From: Candidatus Omnitrophota bacterium
Lineage (GTDB): Bacteria; Hinthialibacterota; Hinthialibacteria; Hinthialibacterales; Hinthialibacteraceae
Length of the DNA: 64,000 nt
Assembly: GCA_013177805.1 (NCBI GenBank)
Contig: JABLXU010000006.1
Span: 1-64,000, forward strand
Direction of reading: 5' to 3'
The notes under the pieces are model-generated. The model was not told where the DNA came from. It saw only the letters and a list, made by a program, of their open reading frames with translations, and did no database searches. Shown one piece after another: positions 43,063 to 52,081 of this stretch. Both the position numbers and the translations under genes were made by a program. Each line of letters opens with the position of its first letter. Position 1 is the stretch's first letter.

Positions 43063-44496
43063 TCACACCGCCCGGGCCTTGGAGCCCCAGGAGAGCAGCC
43101 GGAGGCCCGCCCGCGCCTTACGCCGGAATTCGCCCCAACTGCGCAATTCCAACACCCGTTTCATGATGTAGCCCGCGCGCATGTAATAGCGGCGGTATCC
43201 CCACTGCATGAGGTTGATCAACTCATCGCGGGACATCACCTCTTCCCACAGTTCCGGCTGGAAATCGGGCCGGGGATTGCGGGCGAAATCCCGCCAGTAA
43301 TCCTGTTTGTAAAGTCCCCGCTCGAAGCCCATGCGGTACAGTTCCGTGGCGGGGAACGGCGTGGCCACCGAGAGGTGGATGAAGTCAGCGTCCAGTTTCC
43401 GGGCGAACTCGATGGTCTCGAGCGCCTGTTCCTTGGTTTCGCCGGGATTGCCGATCATGAAGTATCCCAGGGTGGTGATGCCCCGGGCTTTGGTTTTGGT
43501 GAAGACCTCGCGGGTGCGGTCCAGGTCGATGCCTTTTTTCAGGACCTTGGTGATTTCCTTGGTCCCCGCTTCGACGCCGTAATGGATCCGTGCGCAACCC
43601 GCCGCCGCCAGGGCGTCCAGCACCTCGCCGGTGATGGTATTGATGTGGGCTCGGATATCCCACTGGATCTTCAACCCCCGCTCGATCTTTTGGCGGCAGA
43701 TTTCCAGCACCCGGTCCCGCCGGATGGTGAACGTGTCGTCGTACACAAAGATTTCCCGGATGCCCATCTTTTCGCAGGCTTCCATCTCGTCGACCACATT
43801 TTGGGGGCTGCGATAACGGAACTGCTTGCCCAGGTGGGGCCGGTCGCAGAAGATGCATTGCATTGGGCAGCCCCGGCTGGTCATCATGGTGGTGATAGGG
43901 ACTTCCTTGGCCAGCACGGAGTAATAGCGGTTTTGCGGAACGAGATGCCGGGCGGGCATGGGCAAATCGTCGAGATGCGTGTTGAGCGGGACCAGCGGGG
44001 TTAATTTGATTTCGCCCTTGTCCCGGTAACCGATCCCGTTCACCGCCGCCAGGTTTTTCCCCTCGGCCAGCGTTTCCACGAGATGGGTGAAGGTGTGCTC
44101 GCCCTCGCCGACGACGATGTAATCCACCTCGGGGATTGTCATCGTTTCATGGGGATAGATGTACACGTGCGGACCGCCGAAGACCACGGGGATGGTGCGG
44201 TCCACGCGCTTTACCGCCTGGGCGGTCAGCGCGGCATCGATCAGGGTGAAGGTCATGGCCTGAATGCCGACCAGGTCCGGCTTGCGGCGGCGGATTTCGT
44301 CTTCGATCTGTTCGTAGTTCAGATGCTCAAGGATCGTATCCAGGATTTCCACTGTGTGGCGGGTGTGTTTTTCCAGGTATGCCGCCACGTAGAGCAATCC
44401 CAGGGGCGGATACGCGCCGCTCTCTTCATCCACCACGCTGGGAACGTTGGTGGTGATCATATGGAATTCAGGCGGTTGGATTAAAAGAACCTTCAT
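43063..44496 (-). CDS. B12-binding radical SAM protein
   Basis: 477 residues. The N-terminal half is a cobalamin-binding domain (KVLLIQPPE, DLVGIQAMTFTL, VVFGGPHVYIYP). The radical SAM cluster is SRGCPMQCIFCDRPH (CxxxCxxC) in the middle, followed by the TIM barrel. The C-terminal 70 residues are family specific. It may carry out methylation or rearrangement in cell-envelope or cofactor synthesis; the substrate is unknown. Confidence 0.85.
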   Translation of the reverse strand: MKVLLIQPPEFHMITTNVPSVVDEESGAYPPLGLLYVAAYLEKHTRHTVEILDTILEHLNYEQIEDEIRRRKPDLVGIQAMTFTLIDAALTAQAVKRVDRTIPVVFGGPHVYIYPHETMTIPEVDYIVVGEGEHTFTHLVETLAEGKNLAAVNGIGYRDKGEIKLTPLVPLNTHLDDLPMPARHLVPQNRYYSVLAKEVPITTMMTSRGCPMQCIFCDRPHLGKQFRYRSPQNVVDEMEACEKMGIREIFVYDDTFTIRRDRVLEICRQKIERGLKIQWDIRAHINTITGEVLDALAAAGCARIHYGVEAGTKEITKVLKKGIDLDRTREVFTKTKARGITTLGYFMIGNPGETKEQALETIEFARKLDADFIHLSVATPFPATELYRMGFERGLYKQDYWRDFARNPRPDFQPELWEEVMSRDELINLMQWGYRRYYMRAGYIMKRVLELRSWGEFRRKARAGLRLLSWGSKARAV

Positions 44497-44604
44497 GCGG
44501 GACCTTTCTTATTAAATTGTTAAATGAACAGTTCCCGTCTACCCGGACGCCGTTCTAACTCCGGGCTTTCATCGGGAATGGAGTTTATATATATGAGTGC
44601 GCTT

Positions 44605-44725
44605 ACAATCATTATTCCCTCTCCTTTTGGGAGAGAGCCAGGGTGAGGGGAAAACCTGCTGATTATACACAAATCCGGCCGGGCGCGCGCAAAGAGCCCT
44701 TTCTCACCCATGCGGTTCCGGAGAA
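44605..44725 (-). repeat. Dispersed composite repeat copy (minus)
   Basis: CCCTCTCCTTTTGGGAGAGAG core at about 44616-44636 with GGGTGAGGGG next to it, in reverse orientation to most copies. No gene is seen in 44497-44875 apart from the ribosome site of purB. Confidence 0.6.
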
Positions 44726-44875
44726 GAATTCAACGTCCTTCTTCATCCCGATTATAATCTGTTTTCCGCTTCAGAAAAAAGGGTATTTGACTATGTCAAG
44801 TATGGCAGGACTCTTTGGCAAGCATCCCGCATAGAGTATTCTGGTGAACGAAAAACCGTGAGGAGGTTGGAGAGC

Positions 44876-46171
44876 ATGATCGAGCGCTACACCCGCCCGG
44901 AGATGGGCCGCATCTGGAGTGATCAATACCGCTTTGAAATGTGGTTGAAAGTGGAAATCGCCGCCTGCGCAGCCCACAACCGGCTGGGCGTGGTTCCGGA
45001 TGACGCTCTGGAGGAAATCAAAACCAAGGCCGCTTTCGAGATTCCCCGCATCCAGGAACTCGAGAAGACCGTGGATCATGAGACCATCGCGTTTCTGACA
45101 AATGTGGCGGAACATGTCGGTCCGGCCGCGCGCTATATCCATTATGGCATGACCTCCTCGGACAAGCTCGACACGGCCACCGCCCTGCAGCTCGTGGCGG
45201 CGTCGGACCTGCTGATTTCCGGAATGCGCGAACTCCGGCGCAGCGTGGGGGAATTGGCGAAAAAGCACCGCCGCACGGTGATGACCGGCCGCACCCATGG
45301 CGTTCACGCCGAGCCGGTCACCTTTGGATTCAAGCTGGCCATCTGGCACGAGGAACTGGGGCGGCAGATCGAACGTCTCGAGCGCGCGCGCGAAACCGTG
45401 CGGGTGGGCAAGGTTTCCGGCGCGGTGGGGACGTATTCGCACGTGGATCCCCGGGTGGAGGCCATTGTGTGCGAGGAATTGGGCCTGAAGCCCGCGCCGG
45501 TCAGCAACCAAATCATCCAGCGCGACCGCCACGCTGAATACCTGGCGGCCCTCGCCAACGCGGGCGCGACGCTCGAAAAGATGGCCCTCGAAATCCGCGG
45601 CTTGCAGAGGACCGAAATCCGTGAGGTGGAGGAACCGTTCCCCGCCGGGCAGAAGGGATCCTCCTCCATGCCGCACAAGAAGAATCCCAACCTTTGTGAA
45701 CGGATCTGCGGCCTGGCCCGCCTGCTGCGTGCTTACGCGGTCACCGGTTTCGAGAACGTCGCCCTGTGGCATGAACGCGACATTTCGCACTCCTCGGTGG
45801 AGCGCGTCACTCTTTCCGACGCCAGCATCCTGCTCGATTATATGATCCACCGCATGAACTGGATCATCCAGAACCTGGTAGTCTATCCGGAGCGGATGCG
45901 CAAAAACCTGAACGCCTCCAACGGCCTGGTTTTCTCCCAGAAGGTCCTGCTGCTCCTCACCCGCAAGGGGATGTCCCGCGAGGACGCCTACCGTATCGTG
46001 CAAGCCTGCGCCTTGCGGGTCTGGGACACGGAGAGGAACCTGTTGGACGTCCTAAAGGAACACGCGGAATTGAAATCCGTGGTTTCCGAGAAGGAGCTGG
46101 AGGAATGTTTCGACCTGGAGGGCACGCTGAAGAACATCGACTTAATCTTCGAGCGGCTGGGATTGGTGTAA
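44876..46171 (+). CDS. purB: Adenylosuccinate lyase
   Basis: 431 residues, fumarase/aspartase superfamily. The signature loop GSSSMPHKKNPN carries the catalytic serine region, and TGRTHGVHAEPVTFG and HYGMTSSDKLDTA are the other active-site blocks. It cleaves SAICAR and adenylosuccinate in purine synthesis. The ATG at 44876 has AGGAGG nine bases upstream; a GTG at 44858 is in frame but less likely. Confidence 0.96.
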   Translation: MIERYTRPEMGRIWSDQYRFEMWLKVEIAACAAHNRLGVVPDDALEEIKTKAAFEIPRIQELEKTVDHETIAFLTNVAEHVGPAARYIHYGMTSSDKLDTATALQLVAASDLLISGMRELRRSVGELAKKHRRTVMTGRTHGVHAEPVTFGFKLAIWHEELGRQIERLERARETVRVGKVSGAVGTYSHVDPRVEAIVCEELGLKPAPVSNQIIQRDRHAEYLAALANAGATLEKMALEIRGLQRTEIREVEEPFPAGQKGSSSMPHKKNPNLCERICGLARLLRAYAVTGFENVALWHERDISHSSVERVTLSDASILLDYMIHRMNWIIQNLVVYPERMRKNLNASNGLVFSQKVLLLLTRKGMSREDAYRIVQACALRVWDTERNLLDVLKEHAELKSVVSEKELEECFDLEGTLKNIDLIFERLGLV

Positions 46172-46212
46172 AATACCTTTGCTGAATCCAATCCCATGGT
46201 GTTGAACAGGCC

Positions 46213-46563
46213 ATGAGCGTTCCGTCTTCGTCCCCATCCCCGCGGGTTCTGCCGCCGGCCGTATATGAACTCAAAAAACGGCTGGTAGAGAGGTTTGGCT
46301 CCCACCTGGTCCGTTTTATGGTTTTCGGCTCGTACGCCCGGGGTGGCCACACCCCCGATTCGGATATCGATGTCCTGGTCACGCTGGCGGGGGAAGTGAA
46401 TCCACACACCCCATTGGAAATTTGGGACATCGCCCTCGATCTCGACCTTGAGTTTGATGTAGTCTTCGATGTTCACGTATTTTCGGAACATGAGATTCAA
46501 AATACCCTGGTGGGCGCGACTCCCCTAATAGAGGCCATGTTATCCGAGGGGATTCCCATATGA
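46213..46563 (+). CDS. MNT-type nucleotidyltransferase (antitoxin-like)
   Basis: 116 residues, a minimal nucleotidyltransferase of the MntA type. GSYARGGHTPDSDIDVLV is the GSx10DxD active site. Such proteins act as antitoxins by modifying the HEPN partner. It overlaps the HEPN gene by 4 bp. Confidence 0.85.
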   Translation: MSVPSSSPSPRVLPPAVYELKKRLVERFGSHLVRFMVFGSYARGGHTPDSDIDVLVTLAGEVNPHTPLEIWDIALDLDLEFDVVFDVHVFSEHEIQNTLVGATPLIEAMLSEGIPI

Positions 46564-46970
46564 TCTCCGATCAACAACGCCTTATTTGCCTGCACCGCAT
46601 GGAGCGGGCAGTCAACACTTTGCGCGAGGCCCGGGTTTTATTCTCCAACCAAATGCCGCAAGGCACCGTCAACCGGATCTATTACGCCATGTTCTACGCG
46701 GTGGGCGCGTTGGCTTTGGCTCATGGTTTTCGCACCTCCAAGCATACCGGATTGCAGTCCTGGTTTAACCAAAACATCTTAAGGAAAGGTTTGATCGAAG
46801 CGAATTTAGGCAAATTGTATCACCGTGCTTTTGAATTACGAAACCGGAGCGATTACACAGATCTGGTGGAATTGGACGCCGAGGTTATTGGATCCATGCT
46901 GGAGCAAGCGGAGCCGTTCATCGGGCGGATCGAAGAGTTATTGATGGAACAATTGCAGAAGGAGAACTAA
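46560..46970 (+). CDS. HEPN-domain protein (toxin-like)
   Basis: 136 residues, all-helical HEPN protein with the pair IYYAMFYAVGALALAHGF and ELRNRSDYTDLVELD. The toxic HEPN RNases keep an R-x4-6-H motif; here it reads RNRSDY, without the histidine, so nuclease activity is doubtful. It forms an operon with the MNT protein. Confidence 0.8.
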   Translation: MISDQQRLICLHRMERAVNTLREARVLFSNQMPQGTVNRIYYAMFYAVGALALAHGFRTSKHTGLQSWFNQNILRKGLIEANLGKLYHRAFELRNRSDYTDLVELDAEVIGSMLEQAEPFIGRIEELLMEQLQKEN

Positions 46971-47014
46971 CCAAGAACGTATCCATTTCCCCGGCTCCAG
47001 AGAAACAAGGTATT

Positions 47015-47145
47015 TCGCCTTTTCCGGGCCACCCTCACCCCGGCCCTCTCCCCGTGGAAAAGGAATCGATCCGCGTGCTTCTCCCGACTCATTCCCTGGC
47101 CAAAGCCTGGAGTAAGATCCGCATTCAGGGAATTAAATTCTCTCA
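47015..47145 (+). repeat. Dispersed composite repeat copy
   Basis: TTTCGCCTTTTCCGGGCCAC then CCCTCACCCCGGCCCTCTCC, GAATCGATCC, and the end module CCGCATTCAGGGAATTAAAT. This copy fills much of the 434-bp gap before the giant secreted protein operon; the remainder (47146-47404) holds no gene that I recognise. Confidence 0.65.
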
Positions 47146-47404
47146 TAACAATTCGAGTCCTCTTGTAGAGGGGACTTTATTTGTGGTAGTTTCAAAAAAC
47201 ATTCCGGCCAAGACGGTTGGGGTACCCAGGCTGCCACAAACGAAGTGCGTTTTTTACTCACCGCCAGGTGGGGAGGGGGGGAATTTGTCGTCGGCCATAT
47301 CCCATTGATCGAATTGTTCAGAATTGACAAAACGCCGCCGAAACCGCCTCCCGCTTGCATGGGATGGAATTGGAGGCGCCCATTCTGCCCATGGAGCGAG
47401 TGTG

Positions 47405-50400
47405 ATGAAGGATTCCTTTCAATTGCGGGGCTTTTCGGGACGGTGGGTGCGGGCATTGCAGGTGCTCACCATTTTCTTCCCGTTAGTCACCCAGGCCCAG
47501 ATTCCCCGGCTGACACCGACGCCCACCCGGGCGATCATCCAGCCGACGCCAACCCCGCTGATCATCAAGCCGACACCGACCGCCACCCCGATACTCATCC
47601 GGCCAACCTCCACGCCGATTATTGTTAATCCTTTCGATTTGCGTGTCAGCCAGGTGGTGTTGGACACGACCCAAATCGTGCACAGCATCCCTTCGCACGA
47701 TCGCGTGCAAGGGCGGTTTTGGCTGGAGACCGCCAACAGCAGCAAGATCCAATTCGATCTGCGGATCGAGTATACCTTGCTGGACAGTGATCAGAACCCG
47801 GTGAAGCAATGGACAGAATCACGCCACGCCGTCGCGTTGCATCCGGCCGGAGAGGGAATCAATGAATTGGCTTTCTCGCTTCCCATTACACCTGCGGATG
47901 AGCTTTTGTTGAAATCGCATTTCATTCGCACTGCCGTGCGCGTGCTGGACGAGAAATCCAAACTTCCGGTGGAGGAGTTGAATCTCAGCAATAACACCGC
48001 GGATAGCAATACCCATTTTATTCTGCATACCAGCGGGATTGTTTTATTCGATGCCATTCAAACCCAGTTGGCTCAGCTCCGCCTGTATACCCCGAATCCC
48101 CTGATGATATCCGGGGAAGCCACGTTGAACGGAACGATTCCCCTGACGTTCAACCAAATTTTGGTGCAGCGCAACGCCAATCTGGACCTGAAGGTGATCG
48201 ACGGTTCTGTGCCTTTTGCCCTCCCGTCACCCCACCGCCCTTCCGCCGGTCCGTGGGAATATACCCATGATGGGGCGGCATTGACGCCCGAGGGGGCGTT
48301 TGCCTTTCTTCGGGTGATTCTTCCCCCCGGCGTTTCCTATCGCCCCAAGGTCTCGAACAACCTGCTTTTTACCGAGTCCCCCATGCCAATTATGATTCAA
48401 GAATTGGATCAGGACCTCAACGTGGCGGCGCAAGAAATGACTTCATCCGCCGCGTTCATCTGGCGCGGTGAAGGCCTTCCCTTTGAAATCGAAACCCAGG
48501 GATTTGTCTTCCGGCCAGACGGGAAATTCACTCTGCTTCAACCGCGGATCGTCTATCAATTCGCCTTCCCCACCGCCCCGGCGGCCGGCAACACGCCCCG
48601 GCCGAGCAACGACGGCTATTTCCAGGCGGCTGCCACGGTTGAAGAACCGATAACCATCACCCCCGGGGGCATCAACGCCCGGCTGCGGCTCGCACCCGGG
48701 CAATATCAATCCTCGTTCCCGCGCCCGTTCGAGGTATCGCATAACGGCGGGGAGATTGTCATTAAAAATGGAAGGATTCACGCGGCCGAATCCGCCTTGC
48801 GCGACGTGGCCGCCCGTGGAAAAGTGCAAACCAACGGCTGTGGCGCAGGGGAGAGTGTCCTTTCCGTTGATATCCCGGGCGCGGCGGGAATCGCGCCGGA
48901 TGGATCGGTGCTAGCGGACGGCTCCTTGAAAATCCCGTGGCAGCCGGCATTCAACACCTACCAATTCGACGCAGTCACTCACGCCGCATGGTATCAGCCG
49001 GGTTTTCATCTGCCGGAATCGCAGGTCACGGGAGGCGGGACCCAGATCGCCGCCTATCTGTTGGCGGCGCGGGACCGGAAGAGCGATGCCTTGGCGGGGA
49101 GCGGCGCGCTCTCTTTGGCTGAAGGGCCAGGCTTGTTCGCGGGAATCAACTTGATGCCCGAGGCGTTCGAAGCCTTACCCTTCACCGCGGGTATCGGCGG
49201 AGACCGCGCGGAGTTCCGCGCCACCGTCCATACCAAACTGTATGTCCGGCAAGCGGGATACAGCGGCGTGGTGCACGCGCAAGGCGGAGAAAACGGGTTG
49301 GAACTCTATCCCGATCCCGATTGCGGCAACCGGGGCTACGCAACCCGCCTGACCTCCTTCGGCCAAGCGTATCTGGATAACTACTCCGAGGGCCTCGATT
49401 CCGTGACCGAAGGGGTGGTCAACCTGCCCTGGCCGGCCGCCTTCGATGTGCCCTTTGAAGACATGACCCTGAACGCCTGCGGCGATTTGACCGAGGGGCG
49501 CGTCCCGCCCGGCGCGCAGGCGGAAGAACGGATTTTATCTTATTGGAACGCCCCCTTCCGTCTCTTGACCCTGGCTTTTTTGGATCGCGCGGAGCATGCC
49601 CCTCCGGGCAACAAAACGCTGTGGTTGACCACGATGAACAAGATTCCCCATTACCAAGACACGGTCTATATGCAGGTCAATCTCTGCCCAATGGGCCAGG
49701 TGAGGGAATCGTTCAGCGACCATCCCGCTCAATCCGAATATGATGGCTACAAGGCCGCGATCGAAACAATCTATTTTTCCTATTATGACGGCAATCCGGT
49801 GCTTCCCAACGGATTCTACAACCTCATCGGCGACATGGTGGTCTCGTATTTCGATCCCCCCAAGATCCACGCGCTGGTGCGAGGCGCCGTCGGGCGGATC
49901 GCGGACGGCAGCCCGTGGGCGGAGCACGTGCGCCCTGATACCGCGCGGAGGGGTTTCCCCGATGGGTTTCAAGCCCAAAACAGCGATATAGCCGGCTTGA
50001 TCGAAACGTACGTGGCTCAGCATCCGATCCATGTCCGGAAATTGTTCGCCAACCTCATCCCGCTGGACTACGAGTTGGTCTACCATCCCAGCCGCAAGGT
50101 TTTTCAGTCTCCCGCGCCCAAACAGCAGGATCTGATCGTCCTCGATATCGTATCGGCGGTGGAGAATCTCAATCCCAGGCTGGCGGAAATCAGCTTTGGG
50201 ATCGAAGCGGGAGGCCTGCCCGAGTTAAACCTCAGCAGTCTGGGCGAGTCCTTCACCAGCGGGATTTCCAATACCTTTTTGGGTCCGGTCCGGGACCGGT
50301 TGGAAGCGGCGGCGCAAACCCTGACCGGGGATATTACCATGGCGGTGCGGGAACCGATGAGGAATTACATCCAACCCCGGGTGGCGGCCTTTCTGAACGA

Positions 50401-52081
50401 TGTCCAGCCATATTGGGCGCAACTGGACTCCAGCCAAGCCGCGGCGTTCATCGATTCGGCCACCTTTGCGGATGTCCTCGACGGTCTCCTGGCGGAGGTT
50501 CATCTCCCCAGTTACCTGCACTTGAACACGAATCCGGTGGCGGCGAAGGTTCAAGAGTTGCTCGATCACTTGAACGCGGTCAACGCGGCGCTGCATTTCA
50601 AACCATCCACGCTAGCGGAGGATCTAGGTCCGCTCGTCCAGGCGCTCCTCGATCTGGCCTTCCTTTATGCCCAAATCGCCAGTGGAATTTATGTGCAGGA
50701 TATCATCGCCCCGATCGAACAACCCTTGCAGGAAATCATCCATTTTTTGGATGCCGAGGTTCTGCCCCGCCTCGAAGAAGCCCAGCAACGTTTTTCGTTG
50801 GAAGGGGCCAATTCCTTTTTGCTTTCGCATTTCCCGGGGGCCCAAATCGCCCAGGCGGAAACGGAAATCAAGGACATGCTCCGGCAAGTGCTGCGGCAAT
50901 GGGCGGCTTCCCATCCGGCCCGCCTGCAAAACCTCCAAGCGGAAGAAATCACGGGCTACATCCTGGTGGCGTTGTTGAACTCGGCCCTGTTCCGGCAATT
51001 CAACTCGGTGTTGACGGACACGCTATTCCCCATCAAGGACGCGCTGCTGGACCAGGCCCAGGGCGTGCTGGACCTCATCAACCATGAAATCAAAACCTTC
51101 ATCAAAGAGAAAACGGATTTCGTGGACGGGGCTTATTCCCAAATCAAAAACGCGCTGGGTTTTGAAGGCGCTTCCATGAAGGGGTACGCGGTCATCAGCG
51201 GAAACCGGATGGACAAGCTGCACATCGACGGCGAATTCACGATGAAATCGCCGGAGGAGATCACCTATTCCGCCTATCTGGACCTGACGCGATATCAAGC
51301 CAGTAACAGCGGAACGGCCTGCGCCGGCGTTTTGGATGAAAACGAGTCCATGGACGTGCGGATCGGCGCGAAAAATACCGGTCTGGATTGGGCGGGCGCG
51401 GATCTGACCGCCGATTTGATTGAACTCAAATTGATGATCAGCGGGGGACGGCTGGTCAATGTGGGCGGCGCCATCAACACCTCGGGAACGCTGGGCTTCG
51501 AATCGTTCGCTATCGAGGGTCCTGATTTCGGCCTGGCGATCGGGGCGGTGGAAAACTATCTCTACGCGGGATGCAGTGTCTTTTTCGAAACCTACCGTTT
51601 ATCGGGCGGGATTTTCCTTGGCCGCAGTTGCACCTTGGAGCCGCTGCAGGTGATCGATCCCCGCGCCGCCGAACGCCTGACCATCCCCAGCATGAGCGGG
51701 GTGTACTTGGGCGTGGAAGGCACGTTCCCCATATTGGATTACGGCTGCGCCTTACGGGTGGGGGCGGAAGCCTCGCTGGCGATGTGGTATTTCACCGAGG
51801 GGCCCACCTACGGCGGCCGTCTGGAAGCGGGAGTCTACGGCCGGGTCGCCTGTGTGATCAGCGCCAAGGGAAAATTAGAGCTGAACGCAGGCAAGAACAA
51901 CGGCACATATTATTTTGACGGCCGGGCCTGGGCCGCCGGCGGAATCGGCTGGTGCGAACCCAGCCAATGGACGACTCCCCAAAAGGCGTTAAAAGACAGT
52001 TGGTGTTTCGCTTGTGTCGCGATCTTCGATTTATTCTTCGACGAGGGATGGAGCGCGGATTATGAAACCGATTGCGGATAA
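47405..52081 (+). CDS. Giant secreted protein of unknown function, 1558 residues
   Basis: A signal peptide (about 1-32, ending FFPLVTQAQ) is followed by a Pro-Thr linker (about 33-75) with four PTPT-type repeats. The rest is a long beta-rich exported region (about 75-870) and a more helical section (about 950-1300), ending with a cysteine-containing segment (GWCEPSQWTTPQKALKDSWC). I recognise no enzymatic domain. It starts an overlapping three-gene operon of large exported proteins. Ribosome site is weak (GGAGCGAG); an upstream in-frame ATG at 47324 would put a basic extension before the signal peptide. Confidence 0.7.
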   Translation: MKDSFQLRGFSGRWVRALQVLTIFFPLVTQAQIPRLTPTPTRAIIQPTPTPLIIKPTPTATPILIRPTSTPIIVNPFDLRVSQVVLDTTQIVHSIPSHDRVQGRFWLETANSSKIQFDLRIEYTLLDSDQNPVKQWTESRHAVALHPAGEGINELAFSLPITPADELLLKSHFIRTAVRVLDEKSKLPVEELNLSNNTADSNTHFILHTSGIVLFDAIQTQLAQLRLYTPNPLMISGEATLNGTIPLTFNQILVQRNANLDLKVIDGSVPFALPSPHRPSAGPWEYTHDGAALTPEGAFAFLRVILPPGVSYRPKVSNNLLFTESPMPIMIQELDQDLNVAAQEMTSSAAFIWRGEGLPFEIETQGFVFRPDGKFTLLQPRIVYQFAFPTAPAAGNTPRPSNDGYFQAAATVEEPITITPGGINARLRLAPGQYQSSFPRPFEVSHNGGEIVIKNGRIHAAESALRDVAARGKVQTNGCGAGESVLSVDIPGAAGIAPDGSVLADGSLKIPWQPAFNTYQFDAVTHAAWYQPGFHLPESQVTGGGTQIAAYLLAARDRKSDALAGSGALSLAEGPGLFAGINLMPEAFEALPFTAGIGGDRAEFRATVHTKLYVRQAGYSGVVHAQGGENGLELYPDPDCGNRGYATRLTSFGQAYLDNYSEGLDSVTEGVVNLPWPAAFDVPFEDMTLNACGDLTEGRVPPGAQAEERILSYWNAPFRLLTLAFLDRAEHAPPGNKTLWLTTMNKIPHYQDTVYMQVNLCPMGQVRESFSDHPAQSEYDGYKAAIETIYFSYYDGNPVLPNGFYNLIGDMVVSYFDPPKIHALVRGAVGRIADGSPWAEHVRPDTARRGFPDGFQAQNSDIAGLIETYVAQHPIHVRKLFANLIPLDYELVYHPSRKVFQSPAPKQQDLIVLDIVSAVENLNPRLAEISFGIEAGGLPELNLSSLGESFTSGISNTFLGPVRDRLEAAAQTLTGDITMAVREPMRNYIQPRVAAFLNDVQPYWAQLDSSQAAAFIDSATFADVLDGLLAEVHLPSYLHLNTNPVAAKVQELLDHLNAVNAALHFKPSTLAEDLGPLVQALLDLAFLYAQIASGIYVQDIIAPIEQPLQEIIHFLDAEVLPRLEEAQQRFSLEGANSFLLSHFPGAQIAQAETEIKDMLRQVLRQWAASHPARLQNLQAEEITGYILVALLNSALFRQFNSVLTDTLFPIKDALLDQAQGVLDLINHEIKTFIKEKTDFVDGAYSQIKNALGFEGASMKGYAVISGNRMDKLHIDGEFTMKSPEEITYSAYLDLTRYQASNSGTACAGVLDENESMDVRIGAKNTGLDWAGADLTADLIELKLMISGGRLVNVGGAINTSGTLGFESFAIEGPDFGLAIGAVENYLYAGCSVFFETYRLSGGIFLGRSCTLEPLQVIDPRAAERLTIPSMSGVYLGVEGTFPILDYGCALRVGAEASLAMWYFTEGPTYGGRLEAGVYGRVACVISAKGKLELNAGKNNGTYYFDGRAWAAGGIGWCEPSQWTTPQKALKDSWCFACVAIFDLFFDEGWSADYETDCG

